From assembly GCF_004348535.1 (NCBI RefSeq), contig NZ_SMJX01000028.1, positions 1 through 45,892 on the forward strand: a DNA stretch of 45,892 nucleotides, given 5' to 3'. A program made the position numbers and the translations under genes. Under the pieces are notes generated by a model. It was not told the DNA's origin. It saw only the letters and a program-made list of their open reading frames with translations, and searched no databases. The stretch's first letter is position 1. Each line of letters opens with the position of its first letter. The stretch is from Actinomadura sp. KC216 (lineage in GTDB: Bacteria > Actinomycetota > Actinomycetes > Streptosporangiales > Streptosporangiaceae). This document shows positions 22,362 to 31,677 of this stretch, one piece after another.

Positions 22362-24490
22362 TGACCACCCGGCAGCTCGCGACGGAGGGCCACCGCCTCG
22401 ACCGGCTGTTCCGTCCGTCCAGCGTCGCGGTCGTCGGCGCGTCCCCGAAGGGCGGCTACGGGCTGCGGACGCTGCGCAACATGCGCGGCGTCGGGTTCGC
22501 GGGACGCCTGTACGCCGTCCATCCGACCCACACGGAGGTCGGCGGGGTGCGGGCCTACCCGTCGCTGAGCGACCTGCCCGAGGTGCCGGACGCGGTCGCC
22601 GCCGCGATCCCGGCGCCCGGCGTCCCGGCGCTGGCGGCGGAGGCGGCCGGGCTCGGCGCGGGGAGCATGGTCGTGTTCGGCGCCGGGTTCGCCGAGCGGG
22701 ACGCCGGCGGACGCCGCCGCCAGGCCGACCTCGTCGCCGCCGCGGGCGACCGGCTGCCGCTGATCGGGCCGAACTGCCTGGGCGTCGCCAGCTACCGGGG
22801 CCGTGCCGCGCTCTGGGGCATCGAGATGCCGTACGTCCACGCGGAGGCGGACGGCGTCGTCGCGCTGGCCGCGCAGAGCGGGAACATGGCGCTGACGACG
22901 ATGCTGTCGGGCCGGCTGCCCCCGGTCGCCTACGGCGTCTCGGCCGGCAACCAGGCGGTCCTCGACCTGGCCGACTGCCTGGAGTACTTCCTCACCGACC
23001 CGGATGTGGAGGTCGTCTGCCTGGTCATGGAGGGCCTGGCCGACGTCCCGAGGTTCCGCGCGCTGGCGGAACGGGCGGCGGCGCTCGACGTGTCGGTCAT
23101 CGTCCTGAAGGTGGGCCGGTCGGCGGTCGGCGGGGCCGCGACGGTCGCGCACACCGGCACGCTGGCCGGACGGGACGCCTCCTACGACGCGCTGTTCCGG
23201 CAGACCGGCGTGCACCGCGTCCACGACCTGGACGAGATGATCGCGCTCGCCACGCTGCTGGCCGCTCCCCGCAGGCCGCGCGGCGGCAAGGTCGGCGTCT
23301 TCGCCAGCTCCGGCGGCGAGTGCGGCCTGATCGCCGACCTCGCGGACGACGCCGGGGTCCGGCTGGCCGAGCTGGACGCGGCCGCCGAGACCGCGATCGC
23401 CGCGGCGCTGCCGCCGTACATGGGGGTGCGCAACCCGCTCGATCTCGGCGCGAACGCCTGGGGCGACCAGGACGTGTACCGTGCCGCCGCCCGCGCGATG
23501 GGGAAGTGCCCGGACGTCGACGTCGTCGCGTTCGTCGGCGACGCGCCCGCCCACGCCGACCCGCTGGACGAGATCGGCTGGACGGAGATGATCGTCGGCG
23601 CGGGCGAGGCCGCCGCCGAGCTGGACGTCCCGGTCGTCCTGATGACGACCACCACCGACCTCACCCCCGGCCTGACCGACCTGGCCGGGCGGAACGGGAT
23701 CGTCCTCCTCGCCGGGACGCGCCCCGCCCTGCGCGCCATCGCGCTCGCCAGCGAGCCGCGTCCGCCGGCGAGCGCGATGGTCACCACCCGGCCCACCGCC
23801 CCGGAGGCGCGGCGCCGCGCCACGGCGCTGCTCAAGGGCCGGAGCGGAACATTGCCCGAGGCCGAAGCGAAACGGCTGCTGGCGGTCTACGGCGTGGCGT
23901 CGCCGCCCGGCGAGGTGGCGGCCGGCGCCGACGCCGCCGCCGAGATCGCCGGGCGGATCGGCTATCCGGTGGTGTGCAAGGTCCACGCCGCCGGGCTCGC
24001 GCACAAGTCCGACATCGGCGGCGTCGAGGTCGGCCTGGCCGACGAGAAGGCGCTGCGCGACGCCGTCCACCGCATCGGGGAGCGCACCGGCACGGCGAAC
24101 GAGGTGCTGGTCGAGCGCATGGCGGGGCCGGGCGTCGAGCTGATCGTCGGCGGGCGCAACGACGCCGCCGGTTCGCTGGTGGTCATCGGCGCGGGCGGCG
24201 TCCTCACCGAGTTGCTGGACGACGCGGCCCCCCTGCTCTGGCCGTTCGGCCCGGACGACGTTCGCGCCGTCCTCCGCCACCTGAGGATCGGTGCCCTGCT
24301 CGGCGGCGTCCGCGGCGCCGCGCCCGCCGACCTCGACGCGCTCGCCGACACGGCCGTCCGGGTCGGAAGGCTGCTGGCCGACTTCCCGGAGATCGCCGAG
24401 ATCGACGTCAACCCGTTGCTCTGCCGCCCCGACGGCTGCCTGGCGCTCGACGCGCTGATCGTCACCGGCGAGCCCGCGAAAGGAAACTGA
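22358..24490 (+). CDS. ADP-forming acetate--CoA ligase family protein (acyl-CoA synthetase)
   Basis: The enzyme has 710 residues and fuses alpha and beta parts. In order they are a CoA-binding Rossmann domain (SVAVVGASPKGG at 22-33), a succinyl-CoA-synthetase-like ligase domain with catalytic His265 in AHTGTLAG, and a C-terminal ATP-grasp domain (from about 490; YPVVCKVHAAGLAHKSDIGGVEVGL, ending EIDVNPLL). It makes an acyl-CoA from a carboxylate, CoA and ATP with ADP as product, by way of a phosphohistidine. Two adjacent ATGs are possible; the first overlaps the crotonase stop. It would activate the imported acid for the dehydrogenase and crotonase in this operon. A paralogue lies at 32560. 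Confidence 0.92.
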   Translation: MMTTRQLATEGHRLDRLFRPSSVAVVGASPKGGYGLRTLRNMRGVGFAGRLYAVHPTHTEVGGVRAYPSLSDLPEVPDAVAAAIPAPGVPALAAEAAGLGAGSMVVFGAGFAERDAGGRRRQADLVAAAGDRLPLIGPNCLGVASYRGRAALWGIEMPYVHAEADGVVALAAQSGNMALTTMLSGRLPPVAYGVSAGNQAVLDLADCLEYFLTDPDVEVVCLVMEGLADVPRFRALAERAAALDVSVIVLKVGRSAVGGAATVAHTGTLAGRDASYDALFRQTGVHRVHDLDEMIALATLLAAPRRPRGGKVGVFASSGGECGLIADLADDAGVRLAELDAAAETAIAAALPPYMGVRNPLDLGANAWGDQDVYRAAARAMGKCPDVDVVAFVGDAPAHADPLDEIGWTEMIVGAGEAAAELDVPVVLMTTTTDLTPGLTDLAGRNGIVLLAGTRPALRAIALASEPRPPASAMVTTRPTAPEARRRATALLKGRSGTLPEAEAKRLLAVYGVASPPGEVAAGADAAAEIAGRIGYPVVCKVHAAGLAHKSDIGGVEVGLADEKALRDAVHRIGERTGTANEVLVERMAGPGVELIVGGRNDAAGSLVVIGAGGVLTELLDDAAPLLWPFGPDDVRAVLRHLRIGALLGGVRGAAPADLDALADTAVRVGRLLADFPEIAEIDVNPLLCRPDGCLALDALIVTGEPAKGN

Positions 24491-25650
24491 TGGACTTCGC
24501 GATCCCCGACCATCTCGTGGAGTTCCGCGAGACGGTCCGCCGGTTCACCGAGACCGAGCTGATCCCGCACGAGGACCACGTCGAGGAGCACGACGGCCTT
24601 CCCGAGGACGTCGAGCGCCGCATCCGCGAGCGGGCCGTCGCCATCGGGCTGAACTCGATGGGCATGCCCGAAGAGGTCGGCGGCGGTGGCATGGACGTCC
24701 TCAGCCAGGTCCTCGTCACCGAGGTGCTGTTCCGCGCGGCCGGCGGCGTCGCCGAGACCGTGCCGACCACGCCGAGCGTCCTGCTGGCCTGCGACGACGA
24801 CCAGCGCGAGCGGTTCCTGATCCCGTGCGTCCGCGGCGACGTCCAATGGTGCTTCGCGCTGACCGAACCCGACACCGGATCGGACGCGGCGGGAATCCGC
24901 ACCCGCGCCGAACTCCGCGACGGCTCCTGGGTCATCAACGGCCGCAAACGCTTCATCAGCCACGGCGACACGGCCGACTTCGCCATCGTCTTCGCCCTCA
25001 CCCACCCCGACCGCGACGAGGACCGCATCACCGCCTTCCTGGTCGAGAAGGGCACGCCCGGTTTCAGCGTCGGCCAGCTCCACAAGACGATGGGACATCG
25101 CGGCTACCGGCAGGCGGAGCTGGTGTTCGACGACTGCGCCGTCCCCGAGGCGAATGTGCTCGGCGAGCCCGGCCGCGGTTTCAGCCTCGGCCACGGCGCG
25201 CTCAGCGGCGGCCGCATCATGACGGCCGCGCGCTGCCTCGGCCCGATGGCCCGGCTCATCGACGACGGGATCGACTGGGCGAAGCAGCGCGTGCAGTTCG
25301 GCCGTCCGATCGCCGACTACCAGGCCATCCAGTTCATGCTCGCCGACTGCGCCACCGACCTGCACGCGTCCCGCCTGATGACGTACGAGGCGGCGTGGTC
25401 GGCCGACCGCGGCGAGGCGCCCAAGATCGTCCACGCCAAGGCGGCCGCGGCGAAGCTGTTCGCCACCGAGGCCCTCGGCCGGGTCGCCGACCGCGTCCTG
25501 CAGATCTTCGGCGGCACCGGCTACATGAACGAGACGTACGTCGAACGCGCCTACCGCAACGCCCGCATCGAGCGGATCTGGGAAGGCACGTCCGAGATCC
25601 AGCGCATCATCATCGCCCGCAACCTGCTCAAACGAGGAATGCTCCGCTGA
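24490..25650 (+). CDS. Acyl-CoA dehydrogenase
   Basis: This FAD enzyme has 386 residues and starts with the ATG of a TGATG overlap. The two signature regions are CFALTEPDTGSDAAGIRTRAEL (about 119-140; FAD and substrate contacts) and the C-terminal QIFGGTGYMNETYVERAYRNARI followed by IWEGTSEIQR, where the Glu of WEGTSE sits at the catalytic base position. GHRGYRQAELVFDD marks the middle beta domain. It introduces a 2,3-double bond into an acyl-CoA and passes electrons to an electron-transfer flavoprotein. Placed after the synthetase, it would supply the crotonase with an enoyl-CoA. A second, not closely similar, dehydrogenase is at 42627. Confidence 0.93.
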   Translation: MDFAIPDHLVEFRETVRRFTETELIPHEDHVEEHDGLPEDVERRIRERAVAIGLNSMGMPEEVGGGGMDVLSQVLVTEVLFRAAGGVAETVPTTPSVLLACDDDQRERFLIPCVRGDVQWCFALTEPDTGSDAAGIRTRAELRDGSWVINGRKRFISHGDTADFAIVFALTHPDRDEDRITAFLVEKGTPGFSVGQLHKTMGHRGYRQAELVFDDCAVPEANVLGEPGRGFSLGHGALSGGRIMTAARCLGPMARLIDDGIDWAKQRVQFGRPIADYQAIQFMLADCATDLHASRLMTYEAAWSADRGEAPKIVHAKAAAAKLFATEALGRVADRVLQIFGGTGYMNETYVERAYRNARIERIWEGTSEIQRIIIARNLLKRGMLR

Positions 25651-25697
25651 GGACGCCACCCTGATCCCCGCCGCCCATCCGAAGAAGGACGATTCCC

Positions 25698-26798
25698 ATG
25701 AAGATCCCCGGAAGATCACAGAGTTCCCCGCTCGCCCGCCGCGACATCCTGCGCGGCGGTGTCCTGCTGGCGGGCGGCATCGCCGCCGCCCCGCTGCTCA
25801 GCGCCTGCGGCGGCTCCGGCGGGGGCGGCGGCGGCAAGAAGGTCGTCGTCGCCGACTGGGGCGGCGCGCTCGTCGAGGCGGAGAAGAAGTACATCTTCGA
25901 GCCGTTCAGCAAGGAGACCGGGATCGAGGTCGTGGTGGCCGGCCCGCCGACCCCCGCCAAGATCAAGGCGATGGTCGAGACCGGCAACATCGAATGGGAC
26001 CTGATCGCCGGCGGCCCCAGCACGGTCCTGCCGATCGGCCGCAAGTACTTCGAGCCGCTGCCGGACAGGCTGCTCAGCATTCCCGGCATCGACCCGTCCT
26101 ACGTCGACAAGAACTGGCTGACCTACTACCTGTTCTCGATCGTCATGGCCTGGAACACCTCGGTCGTCGGCGCCGGGAAGAAGATGGAGGGCTGGGCCGA
26201 CTTCTGGGACACCGGCAAGTTCCCCGGCCGCCGCTCGCTTCGCGGCGCCGACAACGGCGTCCCGCCGGACATGGAGTTCGCGGTCATCGGCGACGGCGTC
26301 GACATGAAATCGGTGTACCCGATCGACGTCGACCGCGCGTTCCGCAGCTTCGGCAAGCTCAAGCCGAACGTGCCGCAGTGGTGGACGACCGGCGCCCAGC
26401 CGGGCCAGATGCTCGTCAGCAAGCAGGTCGGCGCGTCCAGCATCTTCTCCGGCCGCATCGGCGAGCTGAAGAAGAAGGGCGCGCCGCTCGACTTCACCTG
26501 GAACGGCGGCATGTTCCAGCTCGCCGCCTGGTCGGTCGTCAAGGACGCGCCGAACAAGGGGAACGCCTTCAAGCTGATGGAGTTCTCCGTCCGCCCCGAC
26601 ATCCAGGCGAGCGTGTGGAGCAAGTACCCGAACGGCCCGTCGAACGCCAAGGCCCTCGACCTCATGGACAAGGAGTTCGCGAAGACGCTGCCGTCCCACC
26701 CCCAGAACGTGGAGGTGCAGTTCCTTCAGGACGCCGAATGGTGGGGGAAGAACCGCGACGCCGTCCTGAAGCGCTTCCAGGAATTCGCGAAGTCCTGA
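25698..26798 (+). CDS. ABC transporter substrate-binding lipoprotein, PotD-like
   Basis: The precursor has 366 residues. The N-terminus has a twin-arginine motif (ARRDILRGG), a hydrophobic stretch and a lipobox LSAC with Cys37, then a glycine linker. It is thus probably exported folded by Tat and lipid-anchored outside the membrane. The mature part begins KKVVVADWGGALVEAEKKYIFEPFSKETGIEV, the usual opening of PotD-type group 1 binding proteins, and has a two-lobed layout. It should capture the solute for the importer at 18553-21496. It is encoded at the other end of the same operon, 47 bases after the dehydrogenase. Its solute is unknown. Confidence 0.92.
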   Translation: MKIPGRSQSSPLARRDILRGGVLLAGGIAAAPLLSACGGSGGGGGGKKVVVADWGGALVEAEKKYIFEPFSKETGIEVVVAGPPTPAKIKAMVETGNIEWDLIAGGPSTVLPIGRKYFEPLPDRLLSIPGIDPSYVDKNWLTYYLFSIVMAWNTSVVGAGKKMEGWADFWDTGKFPGRRSLRGADNGVPPDMEFAVIGDGVDMKSVYPIDVDRAFRSFGKLKPNVPQWWTTGAQPGQMLVSKQVGASSIFSGRIGELKKKGAPLDFTWNGGMFQLAAWSVVKDAPNKGNAFKLMEFSVRPDIQASVWSKYPNGPSNAKALDLMDKEFAKTLPSHPQNVEVQFLQDAEWWGKNRDAVLKRFQEFAKS

Positions 26799-26826
26799 CA
26801 ACTCCCGACGCACCCGAGGAGAGCAG

Positions 26827-27075
26827 ATGGAGTCACTGGCAGGCCGCGCCTACCTGGTCACCGGAGGCGGCACCGGCATCGGCGCGGCCACCGCGCTCCA
26901 CCTCGCCCGCCTCGGTGCGTCGGTGACCGTGATCGGACGCGGCGACCTGGCCGGCCTGCTGCTGAGCGACCGCGCCGCCTACGTCACCGGCACGGTCCTC
27001 ACCGCGGACGGCGGCCAGTCCCTCGGCGCCCAGATCTACGGCCCGCCCGTCAACGCGACGGCAGTCACGCGATAG
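26827..27075 (+). pseudogene. Internally deleted short-chain dehydrogenase/reductase (SDR)
   Basis: An 82-residue frame begins exactly like an SDR (LAGRAYLVTGGGTGIGAATALHLARLGASVTVIGR; TGxxxGIG cofactor loop). It then jumps to the SDR C-terminal motif (GDLAGLLLSDRAAYVTGTVLTADGGQSL). The roughly 170 residues between, including the NNAG strand and the Ser-Tyr-Lys catalytic set, are gone, yet the frame is kept. Normal SDRs are about 250 residues. A binding site GGAGAG precedes the ATG. A functional oxidoreductase is ruled out, and a stable small protein is unlikely. It is the last gene of the plus-strand operon, and the loss probably leaves that pathway relying on another dehydrogenase. Confidence 0.82.
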
Positions 27076-27146
27076 GTGGACGGTCCCGGGGGAAGCGGGG
27101 AAGGTCTCGTACTACTCGGCCAGGGCGATCCGGGGATCGGACGGGT

Positions 27147-28022
27147 TCATGTCGCGTCCTCCATCTCGTGGCGAACCGTGCTCCGCACCCGGCCGGCCGG
27201 GTCGCGGTCCATGTCGATGACGGTGGGGATGGGGAAGTGGGGGGCGAGGATCACCGCGTTGCGGTCGGCCGCGAGGGCGGTGATCCGCCGGCGGCTGCGC
27301 ACCGACTCCGCGGGTTCGTAGTCGACCGATGGCAGCCAGCACGGATGCTGGACGTGCACGGGATGGTGCAGGAGGTCGCCCGCCAGGATCGCGGCGTCAT
27401 CGCCGTCCGCGACGAGGACCGACACGTGCCCCGGTGTGTGGCCGTGCGTGGGGAGGACGGTCACCTGCTCCGACAGCCCGAGTTCGCCGTCGTAGGTGTG
27501 GAGCCGCCCGGCGCTCTGGACGGCGCGGAGCCGCGGGCGGACGTTGCCGGCCATGTTCCGGTTGGCCTCGATGACGTCGACCTCGTCGCCCGTCCAGTAG
27601 GCGAACTCGCGCTCGTTGATGTGCACGGTCGCGTTCGGGAAGGTGAGTGAGCCCTCGTCGTCCTTGATCAGCCAGCCGCAGTGGTCGTCGTGGAGGTGCG
27701 TCAGGACGACATGGTCGACGTCGCCGGGCTCGATGCCGAGCCCGGCCAGCGCCGAGGGCATCGTGCCCGCGCCCTCCAGCCCGGGAATCTCGTGCGCGCG
27801 GTGGCCGTAGCCCACGTCGACCACGGTGACCTGCCCGTCGCCCGTGACGACGAACCCGCCGTACGTCACGGTCACCGGCGCGGCGGGGTCGGTGACGCCC
27901 ATGGCGGGCATCAGTTCCGCCGGTTCGGCGCCGGTGAACCAGTACCTTCGCGGCCCGCGGGCCACGCCGTCGCTCACGTGCGACACGCGCGTCCGGCCGA
28001 CCCTGATCGTCGCCAAGGACAT
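27147..28022 (-). CDS. Metallo-beta-lactamase-fold hydrolase
   Basis: The protein has 291 residues. ATG at 28020-28022 follows GGAGGGAGA. The metal-binding motif HLHDDH is at 109-114, with further ligands in THGHTPGHV (about 192-200), LAGD (Asp216) and APHFP near the C-terminus. It belongs to the lactonase/AttM-like branch of the superfamily, with a typical early strand TYGGFVVTGDGQVTVVDVGYG. A two-zinc hydrolase of lactones or esters is likely. It is encoded 23 bases after the EthD-like gene, in a unit whose promoter carries the PadR-type operator. It could open lactones formed by the Baeyer-Villiger enzyme of the same regulon; that link is inference. Confidence 0.9.
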   Translation of the reverse strand: MSLATIRVGRTRVSHVSDGVARGPRRYWFTGAEPAELMPAMGVTDPAAPVTVTYGGFVVTGDGQVTVVDVGYGHRAHEIPGLEGAGTMPSALAGLGIEPGDVDHVVLTHLHDDHCGWLIKDDEGSLTFPNATVHINEREFAYWTGDEVDVIEANRNMAGNVRPRLRAVQSAGRLHTYDGELGLSEQVTVLPTHGHTPGHVSVLVADGDDAAILAGDLLHHPVHVQHPCWLPSVDYEPAESVRSRRRITALAADRNAVILAPHFPIPTVIDMDRDPAGRVRSTVRHEMEDAT

Positions 28023-28045
28023 CCGTCTCCCTCCGCCTGACCCGC

Positions 28046-28735
28046 TCAGGCCGCTCGCCTGTAGATGACCCGCCACCTGACCTGGCGCTCCTCCCAGGCG
28101 CGCGGCCCGGGCTGGAGCGGTGGGACGCCGGGCGGTCTCGGACGCGGGTCCTCCGCCTCGTAGACCGCGTTGTACCGGGGACACCCTGGTGCGGGATGCC
28201 TGAACTCGTGCCAGAGCAGGAAGCGGGTACCCCGGTCGTACCCGAGCTTCGAGACGATCTCCGGAAGGTGCGTGCGCGTGTAGAAGTCGTCGAACTCCGC
28301 GATCTCGGCGTCCGTCGCGTCCCCGGCCGGGTCCATCCCGACCATCGCGATCTTGCCAGGGGACAGATCCGGCGTTCCGACGCACCCGGCCCCCTCCCAG
28401 ATCATCCGCCATACGACCGCGGCACGGGAGAACGCGGGCGGGCCTGGCGTGTACACCGGCCGCCGCTCACCCTGCCGGTCGAGGAAGCGGCGCGCGGCTT
28501 CCTCGTTCCCGATCCCGTAGACGGCCAGCCAGGAGGGGACCGTCTCGTCGTCCAGAGGGCTGGTCAGCTCGTACCGGGCGCCGCTGACGAACCCTTCGTT
28601 GAGACGGACGACCTCCGCGAGATGGACCGTGTCGTAGTGGTCGGCGAGTGCACGCAGCTCCGTCTCGGGCTCGTCCGGCCGCGGCCTGAGCCCGACCGCC
28701 AGGAAGAACGGACAGCTCAGCGGTTGCCTCCCCAT
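28046..28735 (-). CDS. Tandem EthD-like / dimeric alpha-beta barrel protein
   Basis: The protein has 229 residues, with ATG at 28733-28735 and a GGGAGGGG ribosome binding site. It seems to be two ferredoxin-like repeats. The first has ALADHYDTVHLAEVVRLNEGFVSGARYELTSP, the second EFDDFYTRTHLPEIVSKLGYDRGTRFLLWHEF. Both match the EthD-type pattern: F-x-x-x-Y-x-x-x-H-x-P/E, then a beta strand. Such proteins act as small oxygenase partners, decarboxylases, or binding proteins in aromatic, ether or polyketide degradation. No cofactor motif is seen. It heads the unit with the metallo-hydrolase, under the second PadR-type operator. The call is by fold only. Confidence 0.65.
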   Translation of the reverse strand: MGRQPLSCPFFLAVGLRPRPDEPETELRALADHYDTVHLAEVVRLNEGFVSGARYELTSPLDDETVPSWLAVYGIGNEEAARRFLDRQGERRPVYTPGPPAFSRAAVVWRMIWEGAGCVGTPDLSPGKIAMVGMDPAGDATDAEIAEFDDFYTRTHLPEIVSKLGYDRGTRFLLWHEFRHPAPGCPRYNAVYEAEDPRPRPPGVPPLQPGPRAWEERQVRWRVIYRRAA

Positions 28736-28774
28736 GGACGTCCACCCCTCCCACCCACCGACAGTTCACTACAA

Positions 28775-28793
28775 ACCATACATTCTGGACGGT
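28775..28793. promoter_or_regulatory. PadR-type operator copy B
   Basis: ACCATACATTCTGGACGGT differs from the site in the PadR promoter (13721-13739) at only two central bases and keeps the outer ACC/GGT symmetry. On the minus strand it lies directly after a TTGATA hexamer (28794-28799), a plausible -35, some 40 bases before the EthD-like start. A -10 is weak (TTGTAG/TGTAGT). The site therefore overlaps the promoter of this two-gene unit. Confidence 0.65.
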
Positions 28794-28801
28794 ATCAAAC
28801 G

Positions 28802-29953
28802 TCAGGGGGCGGACGGGCCCGGCCCCGGGGCGATGCCGAGGATCTCCTTGTTGTGCTGGCCGATCGAGGGCGGCCCCGCGGCGAACGCCGTGTCGACCAC
28901 CGGCAGCGGCGAGCCAGGGACGATCACCTCGCCGACCCCGCTTTCCAGCGGGATCGACCGCACCATCCCGCGGTGCCGGACGTGCGGGTCGGCCGCCAGC
29001 GCGTCCACGCTGAAGATCGGGCTGCAGGGCACGCCGACGTCGCCCATCCGCGCGACGACCTCGGCCACCGGACGCGCGCGGGTCCACGCCTCGATGGTGC
29101 GGTCCAGCTCGTCGCGGTGGTCCAGCCGGGTGTCGGCGGCCGGCGCGGCGAAGTACGGCAGCAGCTCCGGCGCGTCCAGCACGCCGGCGAGCGCCGTCCA
29201 CATCCGCAGGGTCATCGGCGCGAGGTACACGTAGCCGTCCGCCGCGGTGTAGGTGCCGGCGTAGGAGCGCCGCACCTTGCTGCCGACCCGCATGGGGCTC
29301 GCGCCGAGCTGGACCGCCTCCGCCAGGCACGGGCCCAGCAGCGACATCATGCTGTCGAGCATGCTCAGGTCGGTGAACGAGCCCTCGCCGGTGGCCTCCC
29401 GCCGGCTGAGGCCGAACATCACCGCGAGCGCGGCGTAGAGGCCGGTGACGTGGTCGGGCACGAACAGGCCCGCCTGCATCGGCATCCCGTCGGGCTCGCC
29501 GGTCAGGTGCACCAGGCCCGACATCGCCTGGATGATGCCGTCGAAGGCGGGCCGCTTCGCGTACGGGCTGTCGTTGCCGAACCCGCTGGCGTGGACGTAG
29601 ACCAGCCGCGGGTTGACGTCCCGGGCCCGCACGTGGCCGAACCCGAGGCGCTCCGGGATGCCGACGGCGTAGTTGGTGACCACCACGTCGGCCGAGCGCA
29701 GCAGCGTGACCAGCGCCTCCTGGCCCGCGCCGGACTTCAGGTCGAGCATGACGCTGCGCTTGTTACGGTTCAGCGCGTGGAAGTAGACGTCGTTGTACGA
29801 CAGGGTCTCGGTGCCGCGGCTGGCGTCGCCGTCCGGCGGCTCCACCTTGATCACGTCGGCGCCCTGGTCGGCCAGGATCTGGCTGCAGAACGGCCCGGCG
29901 ATGTAGTGGCCGAACTCCAGTACGCGGATGTCGCTCAGGGGCGCGGCGTCCAT
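28802..29953 (-). CDS. CaiB/BaiF-type CoA transferase (family III)
   Basis: The enzyme has 383 residues, starting with ATG at 29951-29953 and overlapping the end of the urocanate-hydratase-like gene by 19 bases. Family features are [35 protein letters not shown] at the N-terminus, [30 protein letters not shown], and [16 protein letters not shown], whose Asp is at the acyl-intermediate position of formyl-CoA transferase. It transfers CoA between acids through a covalent aspartyl adduct. It is the last gene of the long minus-strand operon and activates a carboxylate or recycles CoA. A second member is at 43783. Confidence 0.93.
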   Translation of the reverse strand: MDAAPLSDIRVLEFGHYIAGPFCSQILADQGADVIKVEPPDGDASRGTETLSYNDVYFHALNRNKRSVMLDLKSGAGQEALVTLLRSADVVVTNYAVGIPERLGFGHVRARDVNPRLVYVHASGFGNDSPYAKRPAFDGIIQAMSGLVHLTGEPDGMPMQAGLFVPDHVTGLYAALAVMFGLSRREATGEGSFTDLSMLDSMMSLLGPCLAEAVQLGASPMRVGSKVRRSYAGTYTAADGYVYLAPMTLRMWTALAGVLDAPELLPYFAAPAADTRLDHRDELDRTIEAWTRARPVAEVVARMGDVGVPCSPIFSVDALAADPHVRHRGMVRSIPLESGVGEVIVPGSPLPVVDTAFAAGPPSIGQHNKEILGIAPGPGPSAP

Positions 29954-31647
29954 GGGGTTCCCTCCCTTGCGGCCTCGCCGTTCCGGGGCGCCGCGGCGTC
30001 CAGGCTCGGCATCCAGATGCCCTGCTCGGCGGCGAACTCGACCGCGCGCTCGTAGCCGGCGTCGGCATGGCGCACCACGCCGCTGCCGGGGTCGTTGGTC
30101 ATCACCCGCTCGACGCGCAGCGCGGCGAGCGGCGTGCCGTCGGCGACCACCACCATCCCGGTGTGGACCGACCGTCCGATGCCCGTGCCGCCGCCGTGCT
30201 GCACGCCGACCCACGTCGCGCCGCTGGACGCGTTGAGCAGCGCGTTCAGCACCGGCCAGTCGGCGATGGCGTCGCTGCCGTCGATCATCGCCTCGGTCTC
30301 CCGGTAGGGGGACGCGACCGATCCGGAGTCGAGGTGCTCGCGCCCGATCGCGACGGGCGCGCTGACCTTCCCGTCGCGGACGAGGTCGTTGATGACCCGT
30401 CCCGCGCGGGCGCGCTCCCCGTAGCCGAGCATGCAGGTGCGGGCCGGGAGCCCCTGCACGCGGACGTGCTTCGCCGCCAGCCGCAGCCACCGGGTGACGG
30501 ACGGGTTGTCGGCGAACTCGTCGAGCATCGCCGCGTCGATCACGGCGATGTCGGCCGGGTCGCCGGACAGCGCGATCCAGCGGCAGTGCCCCTTCGCCTC
30601 GCAGAACAGCGGGCGGATGTAGGCGACGATGAAGCCGGGGTAGTCGAGCGCCCGTTTGAAGCCGCCGAGGTCGGCCTCCACGCGGAGCCCGTTGCCGTAC
30701 TCGAACACCTCGGCGCCGCGGTCGAGCAGCGCGCACAGCGCCTTGACGTGGTCGGCCATGCTCGCGCGGGCGCGCAGCACGTAGGTCCGCGTGTCGTGAG
30801 CGCGCAGGTCGTCGGCCTCCTCCCGCGACATGCCGGGGACGGCGTAGAGGAGCGGGTCGTGGGCCGAGGTCTGGTCGGTGGCGATGTCGACGGGGACCTC
30901 CCGCGCGACGATCTCTGGCAGGACCTCGGCGGCGTTGGCACGGAGCCCGACCGAGAGGGCGCGCCGCTCGTCCCGGGCCGCCAGCACGAGGTCCAGGGCG
31001 TGGTCGAGGTCGTCGGCCTGGGCGTCGAGATAGCCGAGCCGCATCCGCCGGCCGATCTTCGCCTGGTCGACCTCGACGCAGAGGGCCGCGCCGCCGTTCA
31101 TGGTGATCGCGAGCGGCTGCGCGCCGCCCATGCCGCCGAGGCCCGCGGTGACGGTCAGCGTGCCGGCCAGCGTTCCGCCGAAGCGCTTGGACGCCACCGC
31201 CGCGAACGTCTCGAACGTGCTCTGCAGGATGCCCTGCGACCCGATGTACGCCCACGACCCGGCGGTCATCTGCCCGAACATCGTCAGCCCGGCGTCTTCG
31301 AGGCGGCGGAACTCCTCCAGCGTCGCCCACTCCGGGACGATCATCGCGTTGGAGATCAGCACCCGCGGCGCCCACTCGTGCGTGCGGAACACGGCCACCG
31401 GACGGCCCGACTGCACCAGCATCGTCTCGTCGCCGGCCAGGCGGCGCAGCGTGGCGACGATCGCGTCGAAGTCCCGCCAGGACCGCGCGGCGCGGCCGTT
31501 GCCGCCGTAGACGACGAGGTCGTCGGGCCGTTCGGCGACGTCCGGGTCAAGGTTGTTCATGAGCATGCGCAGAGCCGCCTCCTGCGCCCATCCCTTGCAG
31601 GTCGGCTCGCGCCCATGGGGCGCCCTGACCGTCCGCGGTCCCGCCAT
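29935..31647 (-). CDS. hutU: Urocanate hydratase family protein, closer to canonical HutU
   Basis: The protein has 570 residues. ATG at 31645-31647 is chosen because AAGGAGA lies just upstream; an ATG ten codons earlier has no such site. Most HutU blocks are present: [23 protein letters not shown] (17-39), [13 protein letters not shown] (45-57), [14 protein letters not shown] for NAD (167-180), DQTSAHDP (258-265), ARTC with Cys405, [10 protein letters not shown] (438-447) and QHGGGTGIG (483-491). Some differ from the usual HutU sequence ([23 protein letters not shown]), so a urocanate analogue is possible. HutU hydrates urocanate to imidazolonepropionate. Neither HutH nor HutI is in the window; the neighbours are a crotonase and a CoA transferase. 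Confidence 0.85.
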   Translation of the reverse strand: MAGPRTVRAPHGREPTCKGWAQEAALRMLMNNLDPDVAERPDDLVVYGGNGRAARSWRDFDAIVATLRRLAGDETMLVQSGRPVAVFRTHEWAPRVLISNAMIVPEWATLEEFRRLEDAGLTMFGQMTAGSWAYIGSQGILQSTFETFAAVASKRFGGTLAGTLTVTAGLGGMGGAQPLAITMNGGAALCVEVDQAKIGRRMRLGYLDAQADDLDHALDLVLAARDERRALSVGLRANAAEVLPEIVAREVPVDIATDQTSAHDPLLYAVPGMSREEADDLRAHDTRTYVLRARASMADHVKALCALLDRGAEVFEYGNGLRVEADLGGFKRALDYPGFIVAYIRPLFCEAKGHCRWIALSGDPADIAVIDAAMLDEFADNPSVTRWLRLAAKHVRVQGLPARTCMLGYGERARAGRVINDLVRDGKVSAPVAIGREHLDSGSVASPYRETEAMIDGSDAIADWPVLNALLNASSGATWVGVQHGGGTGIGRSVHTGMVVVADGTPLAALRVERVMTNDPGSGVVRHADAGYERAVEFAAEQGIWMPSLDAAAPRNGEAAREGTPWTPRP

Positions 31648-31677
31648 CGCTTCTCCTTCGATCATGTGGGCTGCCAC

